DNA of 60,167 nt. Origin: Aureococcus anophagefferens (taxonomy: Eukaryota; Sar; Pelagophyceae; Pelagomonadales; Pelagomonadaceae). Location: positions 422,623 to 482,789 of the forward strand of contig NW_008705566.1 in assembly GCF_000186865.1 (NCBI RefSeq), read 5' to 3'. The translations under genes and the position numbers were made by a program. The notes under the pieces were generated by a model. That model did not search any database. It saw only the letters and a list, made by a program, of their open reading frames with translations, and was not told the origin of the DNA. Within the stretch, counting starts at the first letter, position 1. Each line of letters begins with the position of its first letter. Positions 17,531-26,500 of this stretch are shown here, piece by piece.

Positions 17531-18325
17531 ATGGAAGACATCGCCGCGCCCGCGGAGCCGGCGGCGGCGCCGGCGGAGAAGCCCGCGGAGCCCGCGGAGC
17601 CCGCCGCGGCGCCGAGCGAGGCGTCGCCGAGCGACCAGGAGGCCGCGGCGCCCGCGGCCGCGGCGCCGAGCCGGTCGCGGTCGCGGTCTCCCGGGCCGGC
17701 GAAGAAGGAGCGCAACGACGGCAAGACCGAGGTCGGCCGCCAGGTCTACGTCGGCAACCTCGCGTTCAGCTCCGACAAGGCGATGATCGAGGACAAGTTC
17801 GGCGTCTTCGGAAAGGTGACGGACGTCTTCCTGCCGATGGACGCGAACCACAAGCCCCGGGGCTTCGCCTTCGTGACCTTCTCCGAGGCGCGCGAGGCCG
17901 AGGACTGCGCCGAGAACCTCAACGACAAGGAGTTCGACGGCCGCGTCGTCCGCGTGAACATCGCGCGGCCGCGGCCCGCGCGCGACGCGCGGCCGCGCGG
18001 CCCGCCGCGGCGCCGCGACGACTACGACGGCCCGCGGGGCGGCGGCCCGCGGGGCGGCGGCTACGGCTACCGGGACGACTTCCGGGACCGGCCGCCGCCG
18101 CCGAACCGCATCTACGTCTACGGCCTGCCCGACGACATCCGCGAGCGCGAGATCGACGACCTCTACTACCGCTACGGCCGCATCGACTACATCGAGATCC
18201 GCCGGAGCGCGAAGATGTACGCCGTCGTCTGCTACTTCGAGCCGCGGGACGCCGACTACGCCCAGCGCGAGACCGACGGCATGCGCTTCGAGCGGAAGAT
18301 CCTCCGCGTCGACCTCGACCGCTGA
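17531..18325 (+). CDS. RRM-containing SR-like splicing factor
   Basis: 264 aa. An Ala/Pro-rich N-terminus with a small R-S-R-S-R-S-R-S patch is followed by a canonical RRM: RNP2 Q-V-Y-V-G-N-L and RNP1 R-G-F-A-F-V-T-F. A Gly/Arg/Tyr-rich linker (G-G-G-P-R-G-G-G-Y-G-Y) leads to a second, more degenerate RRM (R-I-Y-V-Y-G-L-P then A-V-V-C-Y-F). This layout, two RRMs joined by a glycine-rich hinge, is that of SRSF1-type SR proteins, although here the RS region is N-terminal and short. Expected role: pre-mRNA splicing in the nucleus. Start chosen at the first ATG (17531). Convergent with the tyrosinase fusion gene, 221 bp apart. Confidence 0.85.
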   Translation: MEDIAAPAEPAAAPAEKPAEPAEPAAAPSEASPSDQEAAAPAAAAPSRSRSRSPGPAKKERNDGKTEVGRQVYVGNLAFSSDKAMIEDKFGVFGKVTDVFLPMDANHKPRGFAFVTFSEAREAEDCAENLNDKEFDGRVVRVNIARPRPARDARPRGPPRRRDDYDGPRGGGPRGGGYGYRDDFRDRPPPPNRIYVYGLPDDIREREIDDLYYRYGRIDYIEIRRSAKMYAVVCYFEPRDADYAQRETDGMRFERKILRVDLDR

Positions 18326-18546
18326 TCTCGGGGCCGCGACGGGCCGGTGCGTCCCCTTCCCTCCCCCCATCCCCCTGTCATCACTTCCCTGGCTTCGTGC
18401 AGCCGACGAACAAGGCGAGGAACGACGACGCGAACGAATCGACGAGACGACGACCGCCGACGAACGGCGGAGACGGCCGCGGCTCCGACGACCGCCGCGC
18501 GCCACGAGGCGCCCGATGCTAACGGCCGGCCCTTATGCCACCCGCG

Positions 18547-21500
18547 CTAGAGCACGAGGTTCTTCTGGAGCCGCGCGACGTCGTTGTCCGTGAGGTTGGC
18601 GTGGTTCGCGACGTAGTAGGGCGACATGACGTCGCGGTACTCGGCCGAGTGCGTGAGGCCGAGGCAGTGGCCGACCTCGTGGAGCATGACGGGGAGGAAG
18701 AAGAAGGCCCCCGGCCGGTTCTTCATGCCCTGGAGCAGCCAGTCCTCGTGGAAGTCGAAGACGACGGACGTCGCGTCCGCGCGCGCGAGCGACCCGCCCG
18801 GCCCGTCGAAGGACGACGCCTCCGGCGCGGCCCAGGTCACGGCGATCTTCGCGTCGTCCGCGTCGTCGACGCGCTCGGCCCGGAAGCCGCCCGCGGCGGC
18901 CCACTGCCAAAAGGCCGCGTCGACCTCGGCCAGGATCGCGCGGCGGTCGAGGTAGCCCGGCGCGGGGCCCACGGTGTACTTGAGCCACTGGCCCGCGGCC
19001 ACGCGCGCCTCGTCGCGGTCCCCGATGTCCTTGGCGACGTCGTTGCGCACCTTCTTCAGGATGCCGAGCGTCTTCGGGCCGACGACGCCGTCCTGCAGGA
19101 GCGTGTTCACGTCCTGGAACGTCTTCACGGCCTGCGTCGTCATCTCCCCAAAGTCCGCGTCGACCTCGCCCTCGTAGTACCCAAAGTTCTTGAGCATCTT
19201 CTGGAGCTGCAGCGTCATGTCCTTGGCGCCCGGCGCCGCCTTGTCCGTCGCCTCGTTGAGATCCGGCACGACGTCGCCGGGCGCGTACCAGGGGCCCACG
19301 AGCTCCGGCAGCGGGATGCCCAGCGTCTCCGTCGTGTCCGCGTCGAGCACGACGAGCTCGTCCGTGTTCGCGTCGACGACGAGGGTGAACAAAACGACGT
19401 CCTTGCGGCCCCGTTTCAGCTCGTGGCGGAGCGCGCGCGTGACGTCGACGGTGACGTCGACCTTCTTCCCGGACGCGCAGTGCGCGCAGCGCTCGCCCTT
19501 GCCGCCGAAGATGGACCCGGAGCCGGCGTAGTAGGCGTGGTCGTCGCGCGGGATGGGCACGAGCGGCGGCGAGAAGTCCGCGGCCTCCTCGGTCGGGACG
19601 ACGAAGACGTGCAGGAAGTACGCCGCGTCCTGGAAGACGGCGAGGCCCAGGTCCAGGCCGCGGAAGAGCGCGTAGTCCGGCGGCTCCCGCAGCTGCTGGG
19701 GCCTCCGCTTCGGGAGCGTGTCGTAGGCGAAGCCCAGCGCGGCCGCGTCGAAGCAGTCCGCGTGCGCGTAGACCTTTCCCGTCCGCGGGTTCACGAAGGG
19801 CTTCAGCGCCAGGTCGTATTCCCCGTCGCCGCGCGACGCCGAATAGCTGGCGAACTCCTGCTGCGAGTCCGGGTGGTACTTGAGGTACGCCTCGTAGAGC
19901 CGGTCGACGTTGCAGTGGTGGAGGAAGAAGATGGGGTGGTACGCCGCGAAGGACGTCGTCGTCATGGGGTAGCCCACGGCGTTGTGGACGTAGTTGTGCG
20001 GGCTCTCGACGTCGTCGTTGGACTTGCCGTCGCCCGTGGACGCGGCGTTGAAGTGCTGCGACGTCCAGAGCGCCGCGTCGCAGACGAGGGGCAGGTCGTA
20101 CTTGCGCGTGATGAACTCCTTGACCTCCGCCTCGCTCCGGACCCGCGAGTAGCCGCGCGACGCGAACTGGCCCGCCTTGGCGCTCGCGGCGCCGTCGACG
20201 AGATCCTCGGGCATGTCCCTGAAGGCGTCGCGGATGATCGCCGGCAGGATCTCCCCGTTGAGCTCCGGCCGGTGGAACGAGTCCCAGTACGGGAAGCCGA
20301 TGCGGCCGTCGTTCCCCAGAGCCACGTCCGCCCGCCGGAGCGAGTCCTCGACCTCCATCATGTACGCGCGGTGCCAGCCGGGGAACGACTCGCGCCGGTG
20401 CGCGCAGAGGCCCGTGTCGCCCGTGGCCACGTCGCCGGGCCAGCCGTGGTAGCCCGCGACGCGCGCGTACTCGGACGACCCGGGCCCGCCCGGGTTCTCC
20501 ATCATCTTCTTGATCGCGTTGACGAAGCGCCGCTGGTCCGCGGGCTTCATCGCGCGCAGCTCGCGGCGGACGACGACCTCCGACGGCGCCTTGGCCGCCG
20601 CGGCCTCGGCCGCGAGCCGCTTCGCCTCGGCCGCCTCCTTGCGCCGCGTGGCCTCGGCCTCGGCGGCGGCCGCGGCCTCGCGCTCGGCCCTGGCCGCGGC
20701 CTCGCGCCGCGCGGCCGCCTCGGCGTCGCGCGCGAGCGCCGCGCGCTCCGCCTCGCGCTTCGCCTCGGCCGCGGCCTTCGCCGACGCCTCCTTCCGCGCG
20801 CGCTCGCGCGCCTCGGCCGCCTCGCGCTCCTTGGCGACCGCGGCGAGGCGCCTCGCCTCCGCGGCCTCGCGGTCGCGGATGCGCAGCTCCTCCGCCGCCG
20901 CGCGCTCGGCCTCGAGCGCCGCGGCGGCGACCGCGGCGGGGTCCTCGTCCGCGGGCGCCGGCGCCGGCGCGGCCGCCTCGTCGCCCGCGGCGGGCGCCGG
21001 TGCGGGCGCCGCGGGCGCCTCGAGGCCCTCGACGACCCAGGACAACGTCACGGAGCCCTGGGCCTTGCCCATGTTGTCGCCGAGCGTCTCGAGGGCGAAG
21101 GTGCGCCCGCCGCCGGACACGTAGGGCCCCTGGGGCGCGTCGGCGAGGAACACGTCCGTCGACCCGAGGCCCTCGTCGGCCGAGTTCGTGTCCTTGTCGA
21201 AGAACGCGACCCGGAGGAAGGCGCCGCCGAGCTTCTCGGCGTCGAGCGCGAATGTGAAGGGCGGCGCGTCGAAGACGGGGTCGAGCGTGTTCGACACGCT
21301 CTCGGTCTCGCCCCGGCCGTCGGCGAACGCGCCGGGCCCGACGCCGAGCGTGACGACGGCGTAGGGGTCGCTCTTCGACCGCTCGCGGACGTCGTTGAAG
21401 AGGTTCGTGGCGCGCAGGATCGTGACGACGACCGTCGCCGTCCGGCCCGCGGCCTCGGGCGCGGCCTTTTTGGGAGCGGCGAGCGCCTCGACGGCCTCGG

Positions 21501-22140
21501 CGACGTCCGCCCGGGCCCGGGCCGCGGCCGCGGGCGGGAGCAGCGCGAGGTGCGCCGCGAGCCAGGCCTCGTGGGCGCCCGCGGGCGCGTCGATGGGCGG
21601 CGCGTCCGGGCCCTCGGGCTGCGCTCTCGCCGTGCGGTGCCAGCTCAGCGTCACGTTGCCGGGATCGAGCGACCGCACCGTCGACAGGTCCAGCGTCAGC
21701 GGCGTGTGCCGCGCGCCGCGGCCGACGAGCGGCACGGCGACGGCGCCGAGGACGTCGTCGCTCGTCTTCCAGTCCTTGTCGAAGACGCTGACCTCGAGCG
21801 TCGACGCGGCCGCGTCCTCGAAGACGTACTCGGCCTCGGAGAAGTTGGGGTTCTCGTCGTTCTTGATGTAGTCGCTCGTCTGCGTCGCGTCCCCGACCTT
21901 CAGCACGACGTAGGGATCCGACGTCCCGCGGCTCCCGTCCGTGCCCGGCAGCGACGACGCGCCGAAGAGCGTGACGACGACGTCGTAGGTCTGCGTCGCC
22001 TCGAGCGCCTCGTCGACGATGGTCTCCACGGCGACGACGGCCTGGGACCGCCGCGCCAGCGGCACGCGCAGCCAGGACTCGAGGATGTCCTCGCGGCTCG
22101 GCGGCGGAGGCTGCGCGGCGGTGGAGGCGGCGGCGCCCAT
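18547..22140 (-). CDS. C2-C2-coiled coil-tyrosinase-PG-binding-matrixin multidomain protein
   Basis: 1197 aa with no intron. Two C2 domains (about 45-180 and 240-380; Asp-rich T-S-D-P-Y-V-V-L and K-S-D-P-Y-A-V-V) are followed by an Ala/Glu/Arg coiled coil (400-525). A type-3 copper tyrosinase domain follows: CuA C-A-H-R-R-E-S-F-P-G-W-H-R near 578, CuB H-N-Y-V-H-N and H-H-C-N-V-D-R near 714-740. Then come a peptidoglycan-binding-like fold (L-Q-K-M-L-K-N-F-G-Y-Y to about 1035) and a matrixin-type zinc protease with H-E-V-G-H-C-L-G-L-T-H near 1158 plus a Met-turn candidate (V-M-S-P-Y-Y). The chosen ATG at 22140 gives M-G-A-A-A-S-T, a good N-myristoylation signal; a start 14 codons upstream would lose it. 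Each domain is catalytically intact by motif. The combination is not one I know. Confidence 0.88.
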   Translation of the reverse strand: MGAAASTAAQPPPPSREDILESWLRVPLARRSQAVVAVETIVDEALEATQTYDVVVTLFGASSLPGTDGSRGTSDPYVVLKVGDATQTSDYIKNDENPNFSEAEYVFEDAAASTLEVSVFDKDWKTSDDVLGAVAVPLVGRGARHTPLTLDLSTVRSLDPGNVTLSWHRTARAQPEGPDAPPIDAPAGAHEAWLAAHLALLPPAAAARARADVAEAVEALAAPKKAAPEAAGRTATVVVTILRATNLFNDVRERSKSDPYAVVTLGVGPGAFADGRGETESVSNTLDPVFDAPPFTFALDAEKLGGAFLRVAFFDKDTNSADEGLGSTDVFLADAPQGPYVSGGGRTFALETLGDNMGKAQGSVTLSWVVEGLEAPAAPAPAPAAGDEAAAPAPAPADEDPAAVAAAALEAERAAAEELRIRDREAAEARRLAAVAKEREAAEARERARKEASAKAAAEAKREAERAALARDAEAAARREAAARAEREAAAAAEAEATRRKEAAEAKRLAAEAAAAKAPSEVVVRRELRAMKPADQRRFVNAIKKMMENPGGPGSSEYARVAGYHGWPGDVATGDTGLCAHRRESFPGWHRAYMMEVEDSLRRADVALGNDGRIGFPYWDSFHRPELNGEILPAIIRDAFRDMPEDLVDGAASAKAGQFASRGYSRVRSEAEVKEFITRKYDLPLVCDAALWTSQHFNAASTGDGKSNDDVESPHNYVHNAVGYPMTTTSFAAYHPIFFLHHCNVDRLYEAYLKYHPDSQQEFASYSASRGDGEYDLALKPFVNPRTGKVYAHADCFDAAALGFAYDTLPKRRPQQLREPPDYALFRGLDLGLAVFQDAAYFLHVFVVPTEEAADFSPPLVPIPRDDHAYYAGSGSIFGGKGERCAHCASGKKVDVTVDVTRALRHELKRGRKDVVLFTLVVDANTDELVVLDADTTETLGIPLPELVGPWYAPGDVVPDLNEATDKAAPGAKDMTLQLQKMLKNFGYYEGEVDADFGEMTTQAVKTFQDVNTLLQDGVVGPKTLGILKKVRNDVAKDIGDRDEARVAAGQWLKYTVGPAPGYLDRRAILAEVDAAFWQWAAAGGFRAERVDDADDAKIAVTWAAPEASSFDGPGGSLARADATSVVFDFHEDWLLQGMKNRPGAFFFLPVMLHEVGHCLGLTHSAEYRDVMSPYYVANHANLTDNDVARLQKNLVL

Positions 22141-22362
22141 CGTGTCGGAGATCGCGCTGAATAACTGCACCGTCGGTTTCACACAGCATCATCGGCTGCG
22201 AGCACCCGTGCTTGACCTTGTGTGCTCGGCCGAGCTCGGTGCTCTCTGGCAGCTCTGCGCTTGCCGCTGCCTCGCCTCGCGCCCGCGCTGCTCTCGAAGC
22301 TCTAGAGTTTGGTGGCCTCATCTGGCGGCCTCCGCTGCCTCGACTCGCAGCCGCCTGGCAGC

Positions 22363-22932
22363 ATGCGTCGCATCGTGCGCCTGCTCATCGTCGCCTGCGC
22401 AGCATCGCTGCGACCGCCCGAAGCGCTCAAGTCCGCGCCGCGACCGAGCCCCCTGGCACGGATCAAAAAGCATCGCGTCTGGCTCTTGCGCATCGCCGTG
22501 TTCCTCCTGTCGTCGCGCACGCCCGCGGTCGCCGTGCACACCGACACCTGGACGGCGCTGCGCACGCCCCAGGAAGAGATCAAGGGGCCGAAGTCGATCA
22601 TCGCGCGGCGGCGGCGCGCGCAGAAGATCACGCAGCTCACGGGCATCGGCTACACGCCGCGCATCGTCGCGCTCGCCGGGCTCATGCTGCGCGGCCTGCA
22701 AAAGGCCACGAACATCCCGCTCGACCCGCCCATCGGCTTCGGCGCCGGCGCGAACGTCGCCGCGGCTTGGACGCACCGCGAGTGGCTGCCGTGCATCCTG
22801 CTCGGCTGGTACGCCGGCGGCGCGTACTGGGACTTTCTCGGCGTGCGGCCGCCGCCGTCCTTCACTGGCATCCCCATCACCATCGAAAAGACGCGACTCG
22901 GCATCGCGTCTACTCAGAAGTCGCCCCCCTAA
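22363..22932 (+). CDS. Unknown protein with N-terminal presequence and C-terminal membrane segments
   Basis: 189 aa from the ATG at 22363. The N-terminus (M-R-R-I-V-R-L-L-I-V-A-C-A-A-S) resembles a signal peptide followed by a basic region, so ER or plastid import is possible; I see no classic A-S-A-F-A-P cleavage motif. Near the C-terminus are two hydrophobic stretches (R-I-V-A-L-A-G-L-M-L and W-L-P-C-I-L-L-G-W-Y-A-G-G-A-Y). No family recognised. Divergent with the tyrosinase fusion gene across ~220 bp. Confidence 0.6.
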   Translation: MRRIVRLLIVACAASLRPPEALKSAPRPSPLARIKKHRVWLLRIAVFLLSSRTPAVAVHTDTWTALRTPQEEIKGPKSIIARRRRAQKITQLTGIGYTPRIVALAGLMLRGLQKATNIPLDPPIGFGAGANVAAAWTHREWLPCILLGWYAGGAYWDFLGVRPPPSFTGIPITIEKTRLGIASTQKSPP

Positions 22933-22947
22933 AAACCGAGCGCTTAC

Positions 22948-23358
22948 TCAGTAGTCGCCGTCCATGCGGTACTCGGCTCCCCCGTCCGGCGCCGCGGCGC
23001 TCCGGACGCGCGAGATGAGCTCCGCGGCGTCGACGGCGCCGTCGTCGCCCGCGAGGGTGTCGAGGATCGCGGCCACGACCGCCCGCGGCACGCGCGCGCC
23101 CGCGGGCACGCCGGCGCCCTCGGGCGCGTGCCGCGCGAGGAACTCCTTGACGGGGATGCCGCCGTGCGACCGCGCGGGCGGCGACGGCGCCGCCGGCAGC
23201 GGCGCGGGCTCGAGCAGCCGCAGCTTCTGGTTCGCGGCGGGCGCCGCCGCGGCCTTGGGCATGCCCGCGAGGAAATCGGTCACGGGGATGCCGCCGCAGG
23301 GGTTCGGCACGCCCTCGCCACCGTGCGTGCGCTTCTTGCTCGACGCCATCTCCGCCAT
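22948..23358 (-). CDS. Small unknown protein with duplicated GGIPVxxFLA motif
   Basis: 136 aa, not recognised. The motif G-G-I-P-V-T-D-F-L-A-G near residue 22 is repeated as G-G-I-P-V-K-E-F-L-A-R near residue 66, separated by a Pro/Ala linker. The C-terminal part (A-V-V-A-A-I-L-D-T-L-A-G-D-D-G-A-V-D-A-A-E-L) is predicted helical and acidic. Two possible ATGs (23358 and 23349) are three codons apart. The paired motif looks like a short docking element. Confidence 0.6.
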   Translation of the reverse strand: MAEMASSKKRTHGGEGVPNPCGGIPVTDFLAGMPKAAAAPAANQKLRLLEPAPLPAAPSPPARSHGGIPVKEFLARHAPEGAGVPAGARVPRAVVAAILDTLAGDDGAVDAAELISRVRSAAAPDGGAEYRMDGDY

Positions 23359-23588
23359 CGCGTGCGCTGCTCAAAGCGCTCGCCCTTCGCACAGCAGTTC
23401 CGCTTCGTGTGAGCTCGGCGGTGCTGCGCGGCGCGACGCACCTCTTCGACTCGGCTGGGATCAAGAGGCTCTCGCGGCAACCAGTTCAAGGAGCACTTCA
23501 ACCTGGAGCCGCTACACTGTGCCTACACCATAACCCCCGCCAAAAATAAACCAACAAGCATACGCCGGCCTTTATCATCGGCGGACGC

Positions 23589-26153
23589 TCACGGGTTGTA
23601 CTTCTTCGTGACGGACTTGTGGTTGAGCTGGAGCCGGGAGCCGTCGCGCTCCGCGTCGAGGCCGAGGAGCCGCGACTGGGACCGCGACGGCGGGGGGATC
23701 TCGTCCTCCTCGAGGCGCGGCCGCGGCGCGCGGCGCGGCGCCGGGTTCGGCGCCTCGCCCGGCCCCGGCGTGAAGAGGTCCCAGCCCTTCTTGCCGAACA
23801 TCTTGCGCCCCTTCTTCTTCGCGCGCTCCTCGAAGACGTCGAGCCGCTTCCGGAGCGCGAGGACGGGCTTGTTGTCCCCGTCGAGGCTCAGGCAGTGGTC
23901 CACGGTGTCGCGGCACTCGTCGTACCTCCCCAGCTCGAACTGGGCGACGCCCATGCGGTACTGCGCCTTGAGGTTGTCCACGTCCTCGTCGATGATCGTC
24001 TGGCAGTCCGCGCGCGCCTCGTTCCAGCGCTTCAGCTTGAGGTAGCAGGCCGCGCGGTTCAGGACGATGGCCCGCGCCGACTGGCGGAGCTCCTCGTCCA
24101 ATGCCAGGTCCTTGAAGGACGTGAGGCCCGACGGCGCGTCCGAGTAGCCCATCGCGTCGTACTCGTGCTGGCGCGCGTAGTGCGCAAAGTCGAGGGCCGA
24201 CGTGTAGTGGCGCAGCGCGCGCGCGTAGTCGAGCTTGTTGAACCAGTAGTTCGCGCGGTCGCGCTTCTCCTTGGTCTTGGCCACGCGCTCGGGCTCCGGG
24301 AGCATGCCCGGCGGCCGCATCTCCTCGTACGCGGCGAGTTCGATGCGGCCCTCCAACGGCTGGTCCCAGGCGTGCTCGGGGATGTTCTTCGCGCCCCGGG
24401 GGAAGCCGAACTCCTTGGGGAAGTTGATCAGGGCGACCTCGCCGAAGAGCATGTCCTTCAACGCGATCTCGAGGCCCTCGCACGTCGGCACGACCAATTT
24501 CGACAGCGGCAGCTCGAACTCGAGCTCGTCGTCGAGGATCCACGCCGCGAAGGGGAAGGTCTGGGTCACGGAGTCCTGGTCCGGGAACGTGTACTCGCAG
24601 AGCTTCGGGTTGTCCCAGGTCGCGCGCGCGGCGTTGCGCGTGCACGGCGCGAAGTCGACGGCGACGAGCTCCGGGTGGCCGTCGACCCAGAGCGACCCGC
24701 GGACCTTGACGCGCAGCAGGTTCCGCGGGCGCTTCTCCTGGCCGATGCCCACGGGCATGCGCTGCGTCTGCTTGAAGACGAGGCCGCGCTTGTTGAAGAT
24801 CTCGCAGTCGCGGTGCTCGTTGAACGCGATGAGGCGGCACTTGCACTCGACGTGGACGGAGCAGCCCGGCTCCAGGTCGTCCCAGCCGTAGGCGTCGTCG
24901 ACCGCTTCTTCCACCTCCTCCTCCGGCGGCGGCTTCGCCATGGCGTTCTGCGACGGGTCGAGCTCGAAGAGCTCGTCCGTCGGGATCTCGACGTCCGTGA
25001 CGTCCTCGACGCCCAGCTCGGGCTCGTCGCCGTCCTCGGGCGGGAGCTGGGGCCGCATGTCCTTGGTGATGTAGTCCGCGGGGCTCTGCCAGACGCGGGG
25101 GCCGTCCCTGATCACGTCGGGCGTGCCGCTGATGTCCGCGCCGGAGTCCTCGACGTCGAAGACCTTGACGCCGTCGACCTCCAAGTCGGGGCAGTCGTCG
25201 CTGTCCGCGACCGTCGACGCGTCCGCGCCCCGGAGCCGCAGCTCGTTCTGCTCCTCGATGGACTCGATGTTCGCCTGGCCTAAGGGCGGCGTCTCGAAGG
25301 ACGGGATCTCCTCGCCGCCGGAAGACGAGATGACCTCGGGCGGCGGGCCCTCGACGACGGGCTCCTCCGTGCTCGCCTCGACCTCGACGAGCGCCTCCGC
25401 GGCCTCGTCGACGGGGTCGTCGAACAAGGAGATGCCCTGGAGGTAGTCCTTGCCCTTGATGACGAAGCGCGACACCTCGCGCTTGAGCATGCCCTCGAGC
25501 CCGTAGCGGAGCCCCTTGGGCAGCCCGTCCATGCCGTCGCGGTGCTTCGCGAGCCAGTGGATGTTGTTCTTGCGCCGCAGCTTCCGCAGCACCGTGCGCT
25601 CGTAGTCCTTGGGCCCGACCTTGATGACGCGCAGGCTCACGAGCTCGAAGGCGATGTCGCTGCGGCGGCTCGGCATCTCGACGTCGTTGACCTGCTCGTC
25701 CACGAGCTTCACGACGGACCCGTCGCCGCCCTGGGAGCAGTCGCTGCAGGGGCAGATGGTCTTGAGCTCGATCTCGAAGATGAGCGTCGCGTTCGGCGGG
25801 ATCTTCGGCGGCGCGCCCCGGTCGCCGTAGGCCTTGGACGGCCGCACGGCGAACTGCGACACCTCGTCCGTCCGCATCGTCTTCAGCGCCTCGCTCATGC
25901 CCGTGACGACGCCGGGGTCGCCGATGCGGATCTTCTTCCGCTGCTTGCCCTTGGTCGTCACGACGACCTCGTGGTTCTGCGCGAGCTTGCACGTGTAGTG
26001 GATGGCGACCTCGTCGCCCGTCTTCGGCAGGTTCGGGCAGCCGTACTCGTCGCCGATCTTGAGCGTGAGCTTGAGCACGGACCCATCGGAGTTGATGTCC
26101 TCGGCGCCCGCGTAGTTGTCCACCTCCCCGATGTGCGTGTCCTCGCCGTTCAT
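23589..26153 (-). CDS. FKBP-type peptidyl-prolyl isomerase with TPR repeats
   Basis: 854 aa from the ATG at 26153 (M-N-G-E-D-T-H-I). An FKBP domain spans about 25-130 (V-A-I-H-Y-T-C-K-L and Y-G-D-R-G-A-P-P-K-I-P-P-N-A-T-L-I-F-E-I-E-L). More degenerate FKBP-like segments follow, including one with V-V-P-T-C-E-G-L-E-I-A-L-K-D-M near 540-560. Three TPR motifs lie in about 655-790 (A-N-Y-W-F-N-K-L-D-Y-A-R-A-L; N-R-A-A-C-Y-L-K-L-K-R-W-N-E-A; Y-R-M-G-V-A-Q-F-E-L-G-R-Y). This is the architecture of FKBP52/FKBP62 Hsp90 co-chaperones, but with a long acidic central region. The frame is open to 26261; the shorter start is preferred because the preceding bases are AT-rich promoter-like DNA. Confidence 0.88.
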   Translation of the reverse strand: MNGEDTHIGEVDNYAGAEDINSDGSVLKLTLKIGDEYGCPNLPKTGDEVAIHYTCKLAQNHEVVVTTKGKQRKKIRIGDPGVVTGMSEALKTMRTDEVSQFAVRPSKAYGDRGAPPKIPPNATLIFEIELKTICPCSDCSQGGDGSVVKLVDEQVNDVEMPSRRSDIAFELVSLRVIKVGPKDYERTVLRKLRRKNNIHWLAKHRDGMDGLPKGLRYGLEGMLKREVSRFVIKGKDYLQGISLFDDPVDEAAEALVEVEASTEEPVVEGPPPEVISSSGGEEIPSFETPPLGQANIESIEEQNELRLRGADASTVADSDDCPDLEVDGVKVFDVEDSGADISGTPDVIRDGPRVWQSPADYITKDMRPQLPPEDGDEPELGVEDVTDVEIPTDELFELDPSQNAMAKPPPEEEVEEAVDDAYGWDDLEPGCSVHVECKCRLIAFNEHRDCEIFNKRGLVFKQTQRMPVGIGQEKRPRNLLRVKVRGSLWVDGHPELVAVDFAPCTRNAARATWDNPKLCEYTFPDQDSVTQTFPFAAWILDDELEFELPLSKLVVPTCEGLEIALKDMLFGEVALINFPKEFGFPRGAKNIPEHAWDQPLEGRIELAAYEEMRPPGMLPEPERVAKTKEKRDRANYWFNKLDYARALRHYTSALDFAHYARQHEYDAMGYSDAPSGLTSFKDLALDEELRQSARAIVLNRAACYLKLKRWNEARADCQTIIDEDVDNLKAQYRMGVAQFELGRYDECRDTVDHCLSLDGDNKPVLALRKRLDVFEERAKKKGRKMFGKKGWDLFTPGPGEAPNPAPRRAPRPRLEEDEIPPPSRSQSRLLGLDAERDGSRLQLNHKSVTKKYNP

Positions 26154-26500
26154 CGCGCCGCGCTCTGCGACGCCGCGCAAGTCGACTTCCACGGACGGGG
26201 CTGCGCCGATTGGCGGTGAGACGTCCAGGGTGGCCAGGGGTAAAATTATCTGTGTCTTCAATTACGACTGCAACATAATAGCTCGCTGCTCCTCCCCGTG
26301 CTCGGCCCGTCGCTCTACCTCGCCGCGCGCCCCCCGCTCCCCGAGGCGCCTTAGTCGTCGGGGGTGGACCGGTCCCCCCGGCGGATCTGCGCGAAGCGGG
26401 TCCGCGGCGCGCGGTCGAGGACGACGACGCCGAGCGCGTCGACGCGGCGAACCGCGCGGCAGAGAGGCCGAGTGTGGCCGGGGGTAAAAACATACACTAG

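Noticed and set aside
26262..26500. Frame ending L-L-L-P-V-L-G-P-S-L-Y-L-A-A-R-P-P-L-P-E-A, TAG at about 26354
   Set aside because: It looks membrane-like but has no ATG and no supporting exon; too short to call.
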